Positions 28,185 to 37,073 of a DNA stretch of 50,591 nt are shown here, one piece after another (position 1 is the stretch's first letter; the number at the start of each line of letters is the position of its first letter). The notes under the pieces are model-generated. The model had not been told where the DNA came from, searched no databases, and saw only the letters and a list, made by a program, of their open reading frames with translations. Made by a program: the position numbers and the translations under genes. The stretch is from the NCBI GenBank assembly GCA_013202335.1, contig JABMQR010000062.1:1-50591 (forward strand), in the 5' to 3' direction. This DNA comes from Bacteroidota bacterium (GTDB taxonomy: Bacteria > Spirochaetota > Spirochaetia > JABMQR01).

Positions 28185-28213
28185 TTGTGAACCCCGGGAA
28201 AGTAAGCTATCAT
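28185..28213 (+). promoter_or_regulatory. Putative promoter of the lysR gene
   Basis: TTGTGA (28185-28190), a 17-bp spacer and TATCAT (28208-28213). Transcription would begin near 28220, about 30 bases before the start codon. The -35 box is identical to that proposed for the importer operon. Confidence 0.45.
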
Positions 28214-28249
28214 ATTGTGAAATGAAAAAAACATTGGGAGAGATGTAAG

Positions 28250-29140
28250 ATGTTGCGAATGCTTCACCAGTTTAAGCAAATCGTTGATTCGGGTAATATC
28301 AGCAAGGCTGCCAAGATTCTCAATATCAGTCAACCGGCTCTGTCAAAGAGCATAAAAACTCTGGAAAGCCATTTCGAAGTACCTCTGTTTACCAGAGAGC
28401 TGTGGGGAGTAATACCTACTGAATATGGTAAGCAGCTATATACCCATGTTTGTCTTATAGATAAGGAGTTGGAGAATGCGGAAAGCGCTATTAAAAGCAT
28501 GTGGGAAGCTTCAACCCTCAATTTAAATGTGGGAATTGGAACATTCTGGAACTATGTTTATTTCCCTGACGCAATTATCCAGCTGCAGCGTGAATATCCC
28601 AATTTACGGATAGCTGTCTCAAGTGGATCACCGGTTGACCTCCAGACACAAATTCTCAATGGAAAAATGGATCTTGCTATAGGAAGGATGCCGGCTGAAA
28701 AGAACTCCAATCTAATCTATAAAGAGATGATTACTATCACCAAAGCAGTCTATGCACACAAAAGCCATCCGCTGTTTTCCTCTGAACAAATCGGAGCAGA
28801 GCAATTATATGATTATCCCTGGGTTCTGTTTCAGCTTGATGAATACCGTGCACTTCTTGATGGATTTGATTTGCTTAAAGCCAATTCTTTCATCAAAACA
28901 CAAAGTCTCTCTATAGCGCGAAAAATAATTACCGAAAGCCAGGCCCTGACCGTGCTGCCCAATATTCTCTCACCAGTAATGGATTCTTATAACATAACTA
29001 TGCTCAAGGGAGTCTCTCCGGGAAAATCATATGCAACGGCAGTGTATTATCATACATCGGCCCTGTTGAAACCTTCGGTAAAACGTCTGATAGAATTGAT
29101 CGATAAGATCGTCCCTAATACACCCGGGGGAAACTATTAA
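28250..29140 (+). CDS. LysR-family transcriptional regulator
   Basis: A 296-residue LysR-type regulator. The N-terminal winged HTH (residues 1-60) has the family pattern GNISKAAKILNISQPALSKS and LEPLF-like EVPLFTRE. The remainder is the two-lobed effector-binding domain. The ribosome site GGGAG is nine bases before the ATG. The gene lies upstream of and in the same direction as the sulfatase/TTT-transporter operon, with a LysR-type dyad in the intervening spacer, so it probably senses a substrate or intermediate of that pathway. Confidence 0.93.
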   Translation: MLRMLHQFKQIVDSGNISKAAKILNISQPALSKSIKTLESHFEVPLFTRELWGVIPTEYGKQLYTHVCLIDKELENAESAIKSMWEASTLNLNVGIGTFWNYVYFPDAIIQLQREYPNLRIAVSSGSPVDLQTQILNGKMDLAIGRMPAEKNSNLIYKEMITITKAVYAHKSHPLFSSEQIGAEQLYDYPWVLFQLDEYRALLDGFDLLKANSFIKTQSLSIARKIITESQALTVLPNILSPVMDSYNITMLKGVSPGKSYATAVYYHTSALLKPSVKRLIELIDKIVPNTPGGNY

Positions 29141-29195
29141 CGATTCAGTACAGTAGTTGGGAACCTCTGAGCCCAATATTTTATACCATCTCCCC

Positions 29196-29210
29196 ATAAC
29201 CAATAGTTAT
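29196..29210. promoter_or_regulatory. Candidate LysR-type operator
   Basis: ATAAC-N5-GTTAT, a perfect dyad that contains the T-N11-A pattern of LysR boxes. A second dyad, AATAA-GTA-TTATT, follows at 29219-29231. Both lie between lysR and the sulfatase gene it probably controls. Recognition- and activation-site pairs spaced about two turns apart are usual for this family. Confidence 0.45.
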
Positions 29211-29378
29211 ACCCCATGAATAAGTATTATTAGACAGCTGAAAAGAGTGGTGCTACTATCAATACAAGTTTGATGAAGTGGGCATATATATGCGGAAAAA
29301 CAGAATACAAATTTGTTAATTGATTTCAGGCAGGTTTTAGAAAAGTAATCATTCGGAAAAAAGTGAGATGTATTGGGT

Positions 29379-30887
29379 ATGAAAGCAATTCTGGTACTAT
29401 TTGACAGCCTTAACAGACACTATCTTCCAAGCTATGGGGACAGAAAAACTCTTGCCTCTAACTTCAGACGCCTGGAGCAGGAAACGGTAATTTTTGATAC
29501 CTGTTATGCCGGAAGTCTGCCTTGCATGCCCGCCCGAAGGGAGCTGCATACCGGGCGCTACAATTTCATGCATCGAAACTGGGGACCTCTCGAACCATTT
29601 GATGACTCCATGCCGGAACAGCTGTCTAAAGCAGGCATTTATACACATCTTGTAACAGATCACGCACACTACTGGGAAGATGGAGGGGCAACATATCACA
29701 CGCGTTACAGCTCCTGGGAAGGTATACGGGGACAGCAGGGTGACCATTGGAAGGGTGAAGTAAAAGATCCGGAAATCCCGCCTGTAGAAAAAACCCCCAT
29801 GACTCCCGACGGCAGCAGGGTAGCCCCTGTATGGCGATATGACTGGGTTAACCGAAAACAGTTTGTCCAAGAGGAAGATTACCCGCAAAACAGAACATTT
29901 AACCTTGGACTCGAATTCATCCAGAATAATCACACCGAAGATAACTGGTTTCTGCAGATTGAAACTTTTGACCCGCATGAGCCGTTTATCGTCCCGGAAA
30001 GATTCAAAAACCTGTATGATGATTCCTACAATGGAGAGCTGTATGATTGGCCGCGGGGTATATGCGATGAAGATGAGCAAACGGTAGAACATGTCAGGAA
30101 TTTGTATCGGGCTCGTGTATCCATGTGTGATGAAAATCTCGGTAGGCTGCTGGATACAATGGATGCTCTTGATATGTGGAAGGATACTCTTCTGATAGTT
30201 GGTACAGATCATGGATTCCTGTTGGGTGAACATGCCTTCTGGGGAAAGAACGGTATCCCGATGTTTGAAGAAATTTCTCATACACCTCTGTATATCTGGG
30301 ATCCGCGCAGTTGCAGGACCGGCGAACGGCGTAGTGCCCTGGTTCAGACTATCGATTTCGCTCCAACCATCCTGGATTATTTCAATCAATCGATTCCTGA
30401 AAGTACCCAGGGTAAGCCCCTGCGTAATACTATCGAATCGGATATTCCGGTTAGGGAAGCGGCTTTGTTCGGTATATTCGGAGAACAGATCAATATTACC
30501 GATGGACGGTATGTGTATATGCGTGCCCCGGCAGATGAATCCAACACACCGCTGAACATGTATACACTCATGCCGACCAATATGTTTAGCCGATTTAGCA
30601 CATCGCAGTTATCTCAGGCTTCACTGAGTAGACCCGAATGGAAATTTCTGAAAGATAGCCCGATTTTGAAAATGAAGGGAAAATCAAGGACTCAGACTGA
30701 ATATCTTAACAATGAGCTTTTTGATCTGCAGCTTGACCCTGAACAGAGGTATCGGGTTGAAGATCAGGTTGTTGAGAAAGATATGGAAAGACTTCTCATA
30801 GAAAAGATGATTGAAGCAGATGCACCTTTGGAACAGTTTCAGCGATTGGGATTGATTCTGGAACCGGTATTCTCTTCAGAGATGTAA
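29379..30887 (+). CDS. Type I sulfatase, CMPAR type, first gene of the TTT operon
   Basis: A 502-residue sulfatase that begins MKAILVLFDSLNRHYLPSYG, with metal Asp D9, and has the FGly motif CMPAR with C49 and R53, the same positions as in the enzyme at 25903. Later landmarks are the FDPHEPF motif, GTDHGFLLGEH and FWGKN. I chose the ATG at 29379 over the TTG at 29373 because it aligns with the paralogue's start. There is no signal peptide. Its position ahead of the TTT transporter genes suggests that the imported compound carries sulfate and is desulfated inside the cell. Confidence 0.93.
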   Translation: MKAILVLFDSLNRHYLPSYGDRKTLASNFRRLEQETVIFDTCYAGSLPCMPARRELHTGRYNFMHRNWGPLEPFDDSMPEQLSKAGIYTHLVTDHAHYWEDGGATYHTRYSSWEGIRGQQGDHWKGEVKDPEIPPVEKTPMTPDGSRVAPVWRYDWVNRKQFVQEEDYPQNRTFNLGLEFIQNNHTEDNWFLQIETFDPHEPFIVPERFKNLYDDSYNGELYDWPRGICDEDEQTVEHVRNLYRARVSMCDENLGRLLDTMDALDMWKDTLLIVGTDHGFLLGEHAFWGKNGIPMFEEISHTPLYIWDPRSCRTGERRSALVQTIDFAPTILDYFNQSIPESTQGKPLRNTIESDIPVREAALFGIFGEQINITDGRYVYMRAPADESNTPLNMYTLMPTNMFSRFSTSQLSQASLSRPEWKFLKDSPILKMKGKSRTQTEYLNNELFDLQLDPEQRYRVEDQVVEKDMERLLIEKMIEADAPLEQFQRLGLILEPVFSSEM

Positions 30888-31015
30888 AGCTGGTTGCAAA
30901 ACTGTTGATGAAACCAATGAAATCTTAAGTGAACAAGCAACAGGAAGGGAGGTTGCTTTATATAAATTTAGTTTTTAGGAGAACTATTATCATGAAAAAC
31001 AAAAGGAGAATGTCT

Positions 31016-32011
31016 ATGAAATTTAGAAATGTATTGATGATTTTTTTGGTATTGATAATTGTGCAGTTTGGGGCTTTTGCCTCCGGCGGTGCTGATGAAG
31101 AAGCAGCTTCTGTCGAAGTGGACGGAGACTATGTTCCTGCAAAAGATATAACATTTGTTGTACCCTTTTCAGCTGGTGGAAACAGTGATATCCCGGCCCG
31201 GATTTTTGCTAAGTATATGACCCGGTATTCAGATGTTGAAGTTAAAGTAACCAATATTGTCGGTTCAGGTGGTAAAACCGGTGCTAAAGAGGTGATGAAA
31301 TCAGACCCCGATGGTTCAATGATTATCATGCAGCCTGTCGGTTATCCAATGCAGTATGGTCTTGGAGTTGCTGATTTTACGTATGAAGACTTTGCCCCTA
31401 TTGGACAGTGGCTGGATTCAACACTGGCAGTGGTAGTAAACGCCGATTCAGAATTCCAGACAATGGATGATCTGATAAAGGCTGCCAGAGCAAATCCCGA
31501 AACTCTCAAAATGGGGTCGGTTACCGGTACTTTGCCTCTTTTTGCCATTATCGAAATTGAGATGCAGAAGGACATCGTATTCCACAAAGTCGATTTAGCT
31601 GGTGCTTCAAAAGCCCCCGAGCTGCTCAGTGGTCGAATTGACGGTTACATTGATGGATTTGGTGCGGTTAAACAATACATCGAAAGCGATCAGTTCCGTT
31701 GTCTGGGAATCATCAGTGATGTGCCCATTAAAGGATTTGAAAGTATTCCGACATTTACCGAAGCAGGGTTTTCTAATTACGAATACCTAAAACAGGCTTT
31801 TGGTGTGTGGGCTCCGAAGAACACACCGGCAGTTGTTGTCGAATATATTAACAACCTGATTTATCAAGCGGCAAATGATCAGGAGTGTATTGATGAGCTG
31901 CAGGCTCTGGCTTACAGTCCAGCCCACACAACTGTTGAAGAGTATACAAAAAGTATGGAACTTACCTATGCTAAATTCCAGGAAGTTGCAAAAAAGATTA
32001 TAGGAGAATAG
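31016..32011 (+). CDS. TTT transporter substrate-binding protein (TctC/Bug family)
   Basis: A 331-residue exported binding protein for a tripartite tricarboxylate transporter. The signal peptide MKFRNVLMIFLVLIIVQFGA ends before SGGADEE. The mature protein has the Bug motif ITFVVPFSAGGNSDIPAR and the later DLAGASKAPELLSGRIDG. I chose the ATG at 31016 because AAAAGGAG (31001-31008) is seven bases before it; an ATG at 30992 with AGGAG ten bases upstream is the alternative. TTT systems usually bring in carboxylates, so the cargo may be a sugar acid or lactone-derived acid. A hairpin separates it from the membrane genes. Confidence 0.92.
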   Translation: MKFRNVLMIFLVLIIVQFGAFASGGADEEAASVEVDGDYVPAKDITFVVPFSAGGNSDIPARIFAKYMTRYSDVEVKVTNIVGSGGKTGAKEVMKSDPDGSMIIMQPVGYPMQYGLGVADFTYEDFAPIGQWLDSTLAVVVNADSEFQTMDDLIKAARANPETLKMGSVTGTLPLFAIIEIEMQKDIVFHKVDLAGASKAPELLSGRIDGYIDGFGAVKQYIESDQFRCLGIISDVPIKGFESIPTFTEAGFSNYEYLKQAFGVWAPKNTPAVVVEYINNLIYQAANDQECIDELQALAYSPAHTTVEEYTKSMELTYAKFQEVAKKIIGE

Positions 32012-32029
32012 GTAGCTGCCTATACCGGA

Positions 32030-32060
32030 AGAGTGGCAGCTGTATTTCAGCTGTCACTCT
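32030..32060 (+). terminator. Intra-operon hairpin after the TTT binding-protein gene
   Basis: A 13-bp stem with one G.T pair (32030-32042 with 32048-32060) around TATTT, 18 bases after the stop and 25 bases before the small-membrane-subunit gene. Only a short T-stretch follows. It is the same arrangement as the hairpin at 16018 and would likewise keep binding protein in excess over membrane subunits. Confidence 0.55.
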
Positions 32061-32085
32061 ATTTGACCGCAAAAGGAAGGAAAAA

Positions 32086-32568
32086 ATGGGTGAATTAATT
32101 TTCATGGGAATCACCGTACTGGCTGCAATAGGCATGTTTTTTATGACCTCCAGTTTCCCGGTCAGTATTATCGATAAATCGGGTGGTCCGGCACTTTTTC
32201 CACGAATTGTCATAATCTTGTTGATAATATTTATGGTTATAAGGGCAGTAATTGTCATGAAAGATAAGGAGCTATTTAAGAAACAGTTTGTTTTTACTGA
32301 GATTTTTAAAGGTTCCCGTTTGATTTACCTTCTGTTGACTTTAGCTTATATCCTATTAATAAAGCAAATTGGGTTTGTGATTATGACAGCCGCATACATG
32401 TATGGATTAACACAATATCTGTACTACATCCAGCAGGATCATATGATGACCGTAAAACGTAACCTGATAACTGCCCTGGGGGCTCTTGCAGTGACTTTGG
32501 GGGTTTATTTTCTTTTTTCAGATGCCCTGAACATACGGTTACCTCTGGGTATCCTTAAATGGTTATAG
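32086..32568 (+). CDS. TTT transporter small membrane subunit (TctB family)
   Basis: A 160-residue protein with four hydrophobic spans (about residues 5-22, 44-62, 82-105 and 125-145). The LFPRIVIILLIIFMVIRA motif near the second span is typical of TctB. It forms the membrane complex with the following TctA. The ribosome site AAGGAA precedes the ATG, and TctA starts 15 bp downstream. Confidence 0.9.
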   Translation: MGELIFMGITVLAAIGMFFMTSSFPVSIIDKSGGPALFPRIVIILLIIFMVIRAVIVMKDKELFKKQFVFTEIFKGSRLIYLLLTLAYILLIKQIGFVIMTAAYMYGLTQYLYYIQQDHMMTVKRNLITALGALAVTLGVYFLFSDALNIRLPLGILKWL

Positions 32569-32583
32569 GGGGAGGTAACACAT

Positions 32584-34098
32584 ATGTTGGAAGTTTTTGC
32601 TAATATATTAACTCTTCAAAATCTTATGCTGGTTTTTATCGGTGTTGCCGTTGGAAACCTGTTTGGCTGTATTCCTGGATTGAATGCACCGATCGCGGTA
32701 GCTTTAGCCATACCCATTACTTTTACACTGGAGGTGCTGCCGTCAGTATGCCTCCTGATGGGGCTCTATATGGGCTGTGTTTCCGGAGGGCTTGTATCTG
32801 CAATTCTTCTAAGGATTCCCGGTACAGCAGCTTCTGTTGCCACCACCTTTGATGGGTATCCGATGGCCCAACAGGGTCGGGGAACTGAAGCTCTTTCCTA
32901 TGGAGCCTTCGCCTCCTTTTTTGGCGGTATATTCAGCTGTATTTTTCTGCTTACACTGGCTCCCGTTCTTGCTAATATCGCGATAGGATTCGGCCCCTGG
33001 GAGTATTTTGGGACAGCTACATTATCACTTGTTCTGGTTTGTGTCCTGATGAATGGCCGGGTATTGAAAGGATTGATAGCAGTATGCATCGGTCTTCTGC
33101 TTAAAACAGTGGGTATGAGTCCTGTTGACGGTGTGGCAGCACGTTTCAGTTTTGGAAATTATAATCTTGAGAATGGTTTTAACTTGATAGTTGTAATAAT
33201 TGGTGTTTTTGCATTGCCGGAAATTCTGAATTCAATCGGTAAAATTAAGAATATTATCAAACCCGTGAAAATCAGGAAACGGATATTCTATGTACCCAAG
33301 GGAAAGGATATCCGGGAAAACCTGGGAACAATGCTGAAAGGAAGCTTTCTGGGAACCATTATCGGTATTTTGCCGGGAATGGGTGGCGGAGCAGCAAGTC
33401 TTGTCTCATATGCACAGGCAAAACGGACATCAAAGACTCCGGAAAAGTTTGGAACCGGATGTGCTGAAGGTATTTTCTGCTGCGAAAGTGCTAATAACGC
33501 AACAACAGGGGGAGCTTTAATCCCGATGCTTGCATTAGGAGTCCCGGGGGATACAACTACAGCAATTATTATGGGTGCCTTAACCTTGCAGGGTATATCA
33601 GCAGGACCATTGTTAAGTATGAACCAACCGATTCTGTTTAGATCAATAATATTTTCTGTTTTTGTAGCAAATATTTTTATGTTTCTCTACCAGATACTCA
33701 CCATAAAATATATGGCAAAAATTATCGAAGTACCCAAATATTATCTATTTCCAATTATCAGTATGTTTTGTGTGACTGGTGTTATAAGCCTCAATAATAA
33801 CACTTTTGAACTTCTGTACCTCATGGGATTTGTAATAATAGGTTATATTCTGGATAAAAATAAGTATCCGATTTCCCCATTCATTCTGGCTTTTGTTCTT
33901 GGAGGGATAATCGAGGATAACCTGCGGCGTTCAATTATCTATTATGGCAGTTTTATCCAGAGTATGCAGCAGGTTTCAATTGGAACCTTGTTTATCTATT
34001 TTGCCGCAGCTCTGATAATTTTCAGTGCAGTCTCTTCAAATAAACAACTAAAAGAAAAACTACGATTCCGGCGACCAAAATCCGGAGACAGGAGCTAA
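32584..34098 (+). CDS. TTT transporter large membrane subunit (TctA family)
   Basis: A 504-residue permease of about eleven or twelve spans. Both TctA signatures are present: the N-terminal GNLFGCIPGLNAPIAVALAI and the central GTIIGILPGMGGGAASLVSY, followed by CAEGIFCCESANNATTGG and ALGVPGDTTTAIIMGAL. It has a strong GGGGGAGG ribosome site. It drives secondary uptake of a carboxylate together with TctB and the binding protein. Its stop is 2 bp from the UlaG-like start, so transport and catabolism are coupled. Confidence 0.94.
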   Translation: MLEVFANILTLQNLMLVFIGVAVGNLFGCIPGLNAPIAVALAIPITFTLEVLPSVCLLMGLYMGCVSGGLVSAILLRIPGTAASVATTFDGYPMAQQGRGTEALSYGAFASFFGGIFSCIFLLTLAPVLANIAIGFGPWEYFGTATLSLVLVCVLMNGRVLKGLIAVCIGLLLKTVGMSPVDGVAARFSFGNYNLENGFNLIVVIIGVFALPEILNSIGKIKNIIKPVKIRKRIFYVPKGKDIRENLGTMLKGSFLGTIIGILPGMGGGAASLVSYAQAKRTSKTPEKFGTGCAEGIFCCESANNATTGGALIPMLALGVPGDTTTAIIMGALTLQGISAGPLLSMNQPILFRSIIFSVFVANIFMFLYQILTIKYMAKIIEVPKYYLFPIISMFCVTGVISLNNNTFELLYLMGFVIIGYILDKNKYPISPFILAFVLGGIIEDNLRRSIIYYGSFIQSMQQVSIGTLFIYFAAALIIFSAVSSNKQLKEKLRFRRPKSGDRS

Positions 34099-34100
34099 CT

Positions 34101-35186
34101 ATGATAAATGATGTGAATATCAAAGATCTGGACAGACAGACATGGATAAACAATGTGTTTCCCGAGTGGGGGACGTTCCTCAATGAGGCAATTGCCGAAA
34201 AAGAGGTTAAACCGGATACCTTTGCGATGTGGTGGCTCGGCTGTACAGGAATTTGGGTTAAAACCCCAGCAGACTGCAATATAATTATCGACTTGTGGCT
34301 GGATACCGGTAAGCAGACCAGGAATTTTCCCGCTCCTCCCGAATGGGGGCAGGGACAGGATTTTCAGATGGCTCGTATGGTAGGCAGCCGGCAGTGGCAG
34401 CCGAATGCCCGTTCATCACCAATGGTTATAGATCCGTTTGCTATTACCAAAATGGATGCAGTTCTTTCCACTCATTTCCATCGGGATCACATAGATCCAT
34501 ATGTAGCTGCTGCTATAGTTAAAAATACCGATGCACCCTTTATCGGTCCTGAATTCAGTGCCAACATTTGGCGCAAATGGGGTGTTCCGGAAGATCGAAT
34601 AAAAATTGTCAGGCCTGGTGACAGTATCAGGATAAAAGACCTGGAAATCGTTGCTGTAGATTCATTTGACAGAACCGCGTTAATAACTGCACCACCTGCA
34701 GGAGATATCCGTGGAATACTGCCTGATGACATGGACGACCGTGCGGTCAATTTCATCATAAAAACCCCCGGTGGAAATTTATATCACAGCGGAGATTCTC
34801 ATATGTCAAACTACTATGTGAAACATGGGAAAGATCATGATATTGATGTTGTTCTTGTCTCCTATGGTGAAAATCCAATAGGCTGCTCTGATAAAGTAAC
34901 TTCTGTTGACTGCTGCCGTATAGCAGAAAATCTGGATGCAAAAATACTTATCCCTTTTCATTACGATATCTGGTCCAATATGCTGGGCGATCCAAAGGAG
35001 GTTGAGCTGGTATACAATTATCGTAAAGACCGACTGGGATATAAATTTTCGGTATTCCTCTGGGAAGTAGGTGGTGGGTATGTCTACCCGGATGATAAAG
35101 ATAAAAAACGCTTTATGTTTGAGCGCGGATTTTCTGATGCTTTTGAGTTGGACGAACCAAATGTCCCATACAAATCCTTTCTTTAG
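34101..35186 (+). CDS. ulaG: UlaG-like lactonase, metallo-beta-lactamase fold
   Basis: A 361-residue protein that closely follows E. coli UlaG (L-ascorbate-6-phosphate lactonase, 354 aa), including FPEWGTFLNEAI near the start, TFAMWWLGCTGIWVK at 40-54, and PMVIDPFAITKMDAVLSTH. The metal motif HFHRDH at 125-130 replaces UlaG's HDHNDH, keeping the HxHxDH metal ligands. Relative to UlaG there is a short insertion (APPEWGQGQ) after the GKQ motif. It would open a sugar lactone in the cytoplasm. There is no PTS in the window to make a phosphorylated lactone, so the natural substrate may be unphosphorylated. Confidence 0.85.
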   Translation: MINDVNIKDLDRQTWINNVFPEWGTFLNEAIAEKEVKPDTFAMWWLGCTGIWVKTPADCNIIIDLWLDTGKQTRNFPAPPEWGQGQDFQMARMVGSRQWQPNARSSPMVIDPFAITKMDAVLSTHFHRDHIDPYVAAAIVKNTDAPFIGPEFSANIWRKWGVPEDRIKIVRPGDSIRIKDLEIVAVDSFDRTALITAPPAGDIRGILPDDMDDRAVNFIIKTPGGNLYHSGDSHMSNYYVKHGKDHDIDVVLVSYGENPIGCSDKVTSVDCCRIAENLDAKILIPFHYDIWSNMLGDPKEVELVYNYRKDRLGYKFSVFLWEVGGGYVYPDDKDKKRFMFERGFSDAFELDEPNVPYKSFL

Positions 35187-35203
35187 TCAAAGGAATGAAT
35201 GAT

Positions 35204-35914
35204 ATGAATCTACAAGAATTGAAAGATACAGTTTATCAAGCGAATATCGAACTGGTGCGGCGTAAACTTGTTATCTACACATGGGGAAATGTCAGTGCTA
35301 TTGATCGGGAGAATGAACTGGTGGTTATTAAACCGAGAGGGATTGAATATGATCAATTAAGTGCTGATGACATGTCCGTGGTTGATTACCAGGGCAACCT
35401 GGTTGAAGGAGGCCTGCTGCCGTCTGTAGATTTGAATATTCATCTTGAAATCTATGCAGCTTTTCCTGAGATTGGTGGAATTGCCCATACACACTCAACG
35501 TGGGCTACCGCATGGAGCCAGGCCAACAGACCAATACCGGTTATGGGTACAACGCATGCTGACCATTTTTATGGAGAGATTCCCTGTGTCGATTACCTCC
35601 CGGCTGAAGCAGTTGAGACCGAGTATGAACGCAATCTGGGAAAACAGATTTGCAAAATTTTTTCGGGACGTAATCCCCTGGAGATGTGTGCCGTGCTCGC
35701 TGCAGGACACGGACCCTTTACCTGGGGTAAAGATGCCGTAAGCGCTGTGGAACATAGTGTAATTCTTGAGGAATTGGCAAAAATGGCTAAATATACTCAG
35801 GATTTAGCTGGTAAGGAGATCAAATTACCTCAGTATATGACAGAAAAACATTATACCAGGAAATATGGCCCCGGCTCTTATTTTTACCAGGAAAAAATCG
35901 GGGGTAAAAAATGA
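35204..35914 (+). CDS. Class II aldolase/ribulose-4-epimerase family (UlaF/AraD-like) with altered phosphate site
   Basis: A 236-residue protein aligned along its length with UlaF/AraD: TWGNVSAIDRE, metal His H95, H97 and H169, catalytic Asp D120 in THADHF, and KHYTRKYGP near the end. Two phosphate-binding spots differ. The KPSG motif reads KPRG (Ser44 of AraD becomes R45) and PSSD reads PSVD (Ser75 becomes V75). That hints at a substrate without the 5-phosphate. I chose the ATG at 35204, nine bases after AAAGGA; the ATG at 35195 touches that site. It follows the UlaG-like gene by 17 bp. Confidence 0.85.
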   Translation: MNLQELKDTVYQANIELVRRKLVIYTWGNVSAIDRENELVVIKPRGIEYDQLSADDMSVVDYQGNLVEGGLLPSVDLNIHLEIYAAFPEIGGIAHTHSTWATAWSQANRPIPVMGTTHADHFYGEIPCVDYLPAEAVETEYERNLGKQICKIFSGRNPLEMCAVLAAGHGPFTWGKDAVSAVEHSVILEELAKMAKYTQDLAGKEIKLPQYMTEKHYTRKYGPGSYFYQEKIGGKK

Positions 35915-35961
35915 ATGAAAGAAAAGCTTCTGGAAGCTCAAAAGCATAAAAGGATTACTGG

Positions 35962-37020
35962 ATGCTAGTTAATAAGAAGATTTTGGATTCAATTGAAAGA
36001 GTATATGCCACAGCAGTTCATGGCCTTCAGAAACCTGAGGGATTGATTGTCGCTTCAGAAGGTTTTGGGGAATGCAAGTACTACAAGCTTTCGGATCATA
36101 GTCAAAAAGTTATCCATAATAACCCTGGGGGTACTACCGACTTATGTCCTCATCCAACAGATGAGAATGTTTTTTTCGCAATCAGTAATTTTATACCGGT
36201 TTTTGCTGCTGAAAAAGCAGAATTGGTTTATGTCAAGCGGGATGTAGAGGGTGAGTGGTGGATGCACTCCATTGAGACTATTCCATTTCTGCATCGTATG
36301 GATATTTTTTCTGTCGGCAGCAATCTCTACTTCATTGGAGCTACGCTCTGCGGATCAAAAGAGAGAATAGACGACTGGTCACAACCTGGAAAAATTATTA
36401 TGGGTAATTTAGATCCGGAAACATTCGAACTTACAGGTGTAAGAACAATCATGGATGGACTCTACAGAAATCATGGTTTTTCAAAAATTATAAATCAGGG
36501 GAAAGATTCCTACCTTATTTCAAGTGATTCGGGGTGCTGGATTATTCCTTTACCTGATGATATTAATGATGGGTTTTCGCCCTACAAATTATTTGATTTT
36601 CCCGCAAGTGACATGGCTGTTTTTGATATTGATGATGATGGTGATCAGGAGTTTGCTGTTATAACTCCATTTCACGGCAACCAATTGAAGATATTAAAGA
36701 ATATAGATGGTCACTTTTCTGAAATTTACTCCCGGGAAATAGAATTTGGGCATGTGCTCTGGGGTGGTCTTATTAATACCATACCCTCTTTTATTTTAGG
36801 ATATAGAAAAGATGATATGAAACTTCTCATATTGCGAAGCGGAAATAATAATGAAATTGAAGAGTTTCTTATTGATGCAGATTGCGGACCAAGCCAGATT
36901 TCATGTTTTCAGGAATCTGATGGATTCAATATCCTTTCAGCAAATCGAAAAACGGGAAAAATCAATGGTGAAGTTGCTTTATATACGATTGTTGAAACAG
37001 TTAGCAGAAAGAAACGGTAA
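35962..37020 (+). CDS. Uncharacterised propeller-like protein with a calcium-loop-like motif
   Basis: A 352-residue protein with no signal peptide and no family I can name. It is beta-rich with regular short strands, as in a propeller, and contains FDIDDDGDQEFAVITPFHG (about residues 220-238), which resembles the DxDxDG loop of FG-GAP/VCBS blades. Other notable stretches are HPTDENVFFAISNF and LYRNHGFSK. It has an AAAGGA ribosome site and sits in the middle of the sugar-acid operon, so an enzymatic role (lactonase-like or isomerase-like propeller) or a sensing role are both open. Confidence 0.65.
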   Translation: MLVNKKILDSIERVYATAVHGLQKPEGLIVASEGFGECKYYKLSDHSQKVIHNNPGGTTDLCPHPTDENVFFAISNFIPVFAAEKAELVYVKRDVEGEWWMHSIETIPFLHRMDIFSVGSNLYFIGATLCGSKERIDDWSQPGKIIMGNLDPETFELTGVRTIMDGLYRNHGFSKIINQGKDSYLISSDSGCWIIPLPDDINDGFSPYKLFDFPASDMAVFDIDDDGDQEFAVITPFHGNQLKILKNIDGHFSEIYSREIEFGHVLWGGLINTIPSFILGYRKDDMKLLILRSGNNNEIEEFLIDADCGPSQISCFQESDGFNILSANRKTGKINGEVALYTIVETVSRKKR

Positions 37021-37073
37021 TTAGTACAGAGGTTTTTCTACTTCAGTAAAATTGAAACACAAGGATAAAATAT

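Larger units (their letters stand above)
27364..28249. other. 886-bp gene graveyard
   Basis: No intact gene lies here. It contains a minus-strand Fic-family remnant (27533-27710), a plus-strand stub of an AAA ATPase (27989-28103), a 40-bp near-perfect palindrome (28104-28143) and the likely lysR promoter (28185-28213). This content, unlike the tightly packed neighbours, suggests past insertion and deletion at this point. Confidence 0.7.

Noticed and set aside
29397..30389. 330-codon open frame on the minus strand
   Set aside because: It lies wholly inside the well-supported sulfatase at 29379, has no recognisable domain and is a codon-usage shadow.
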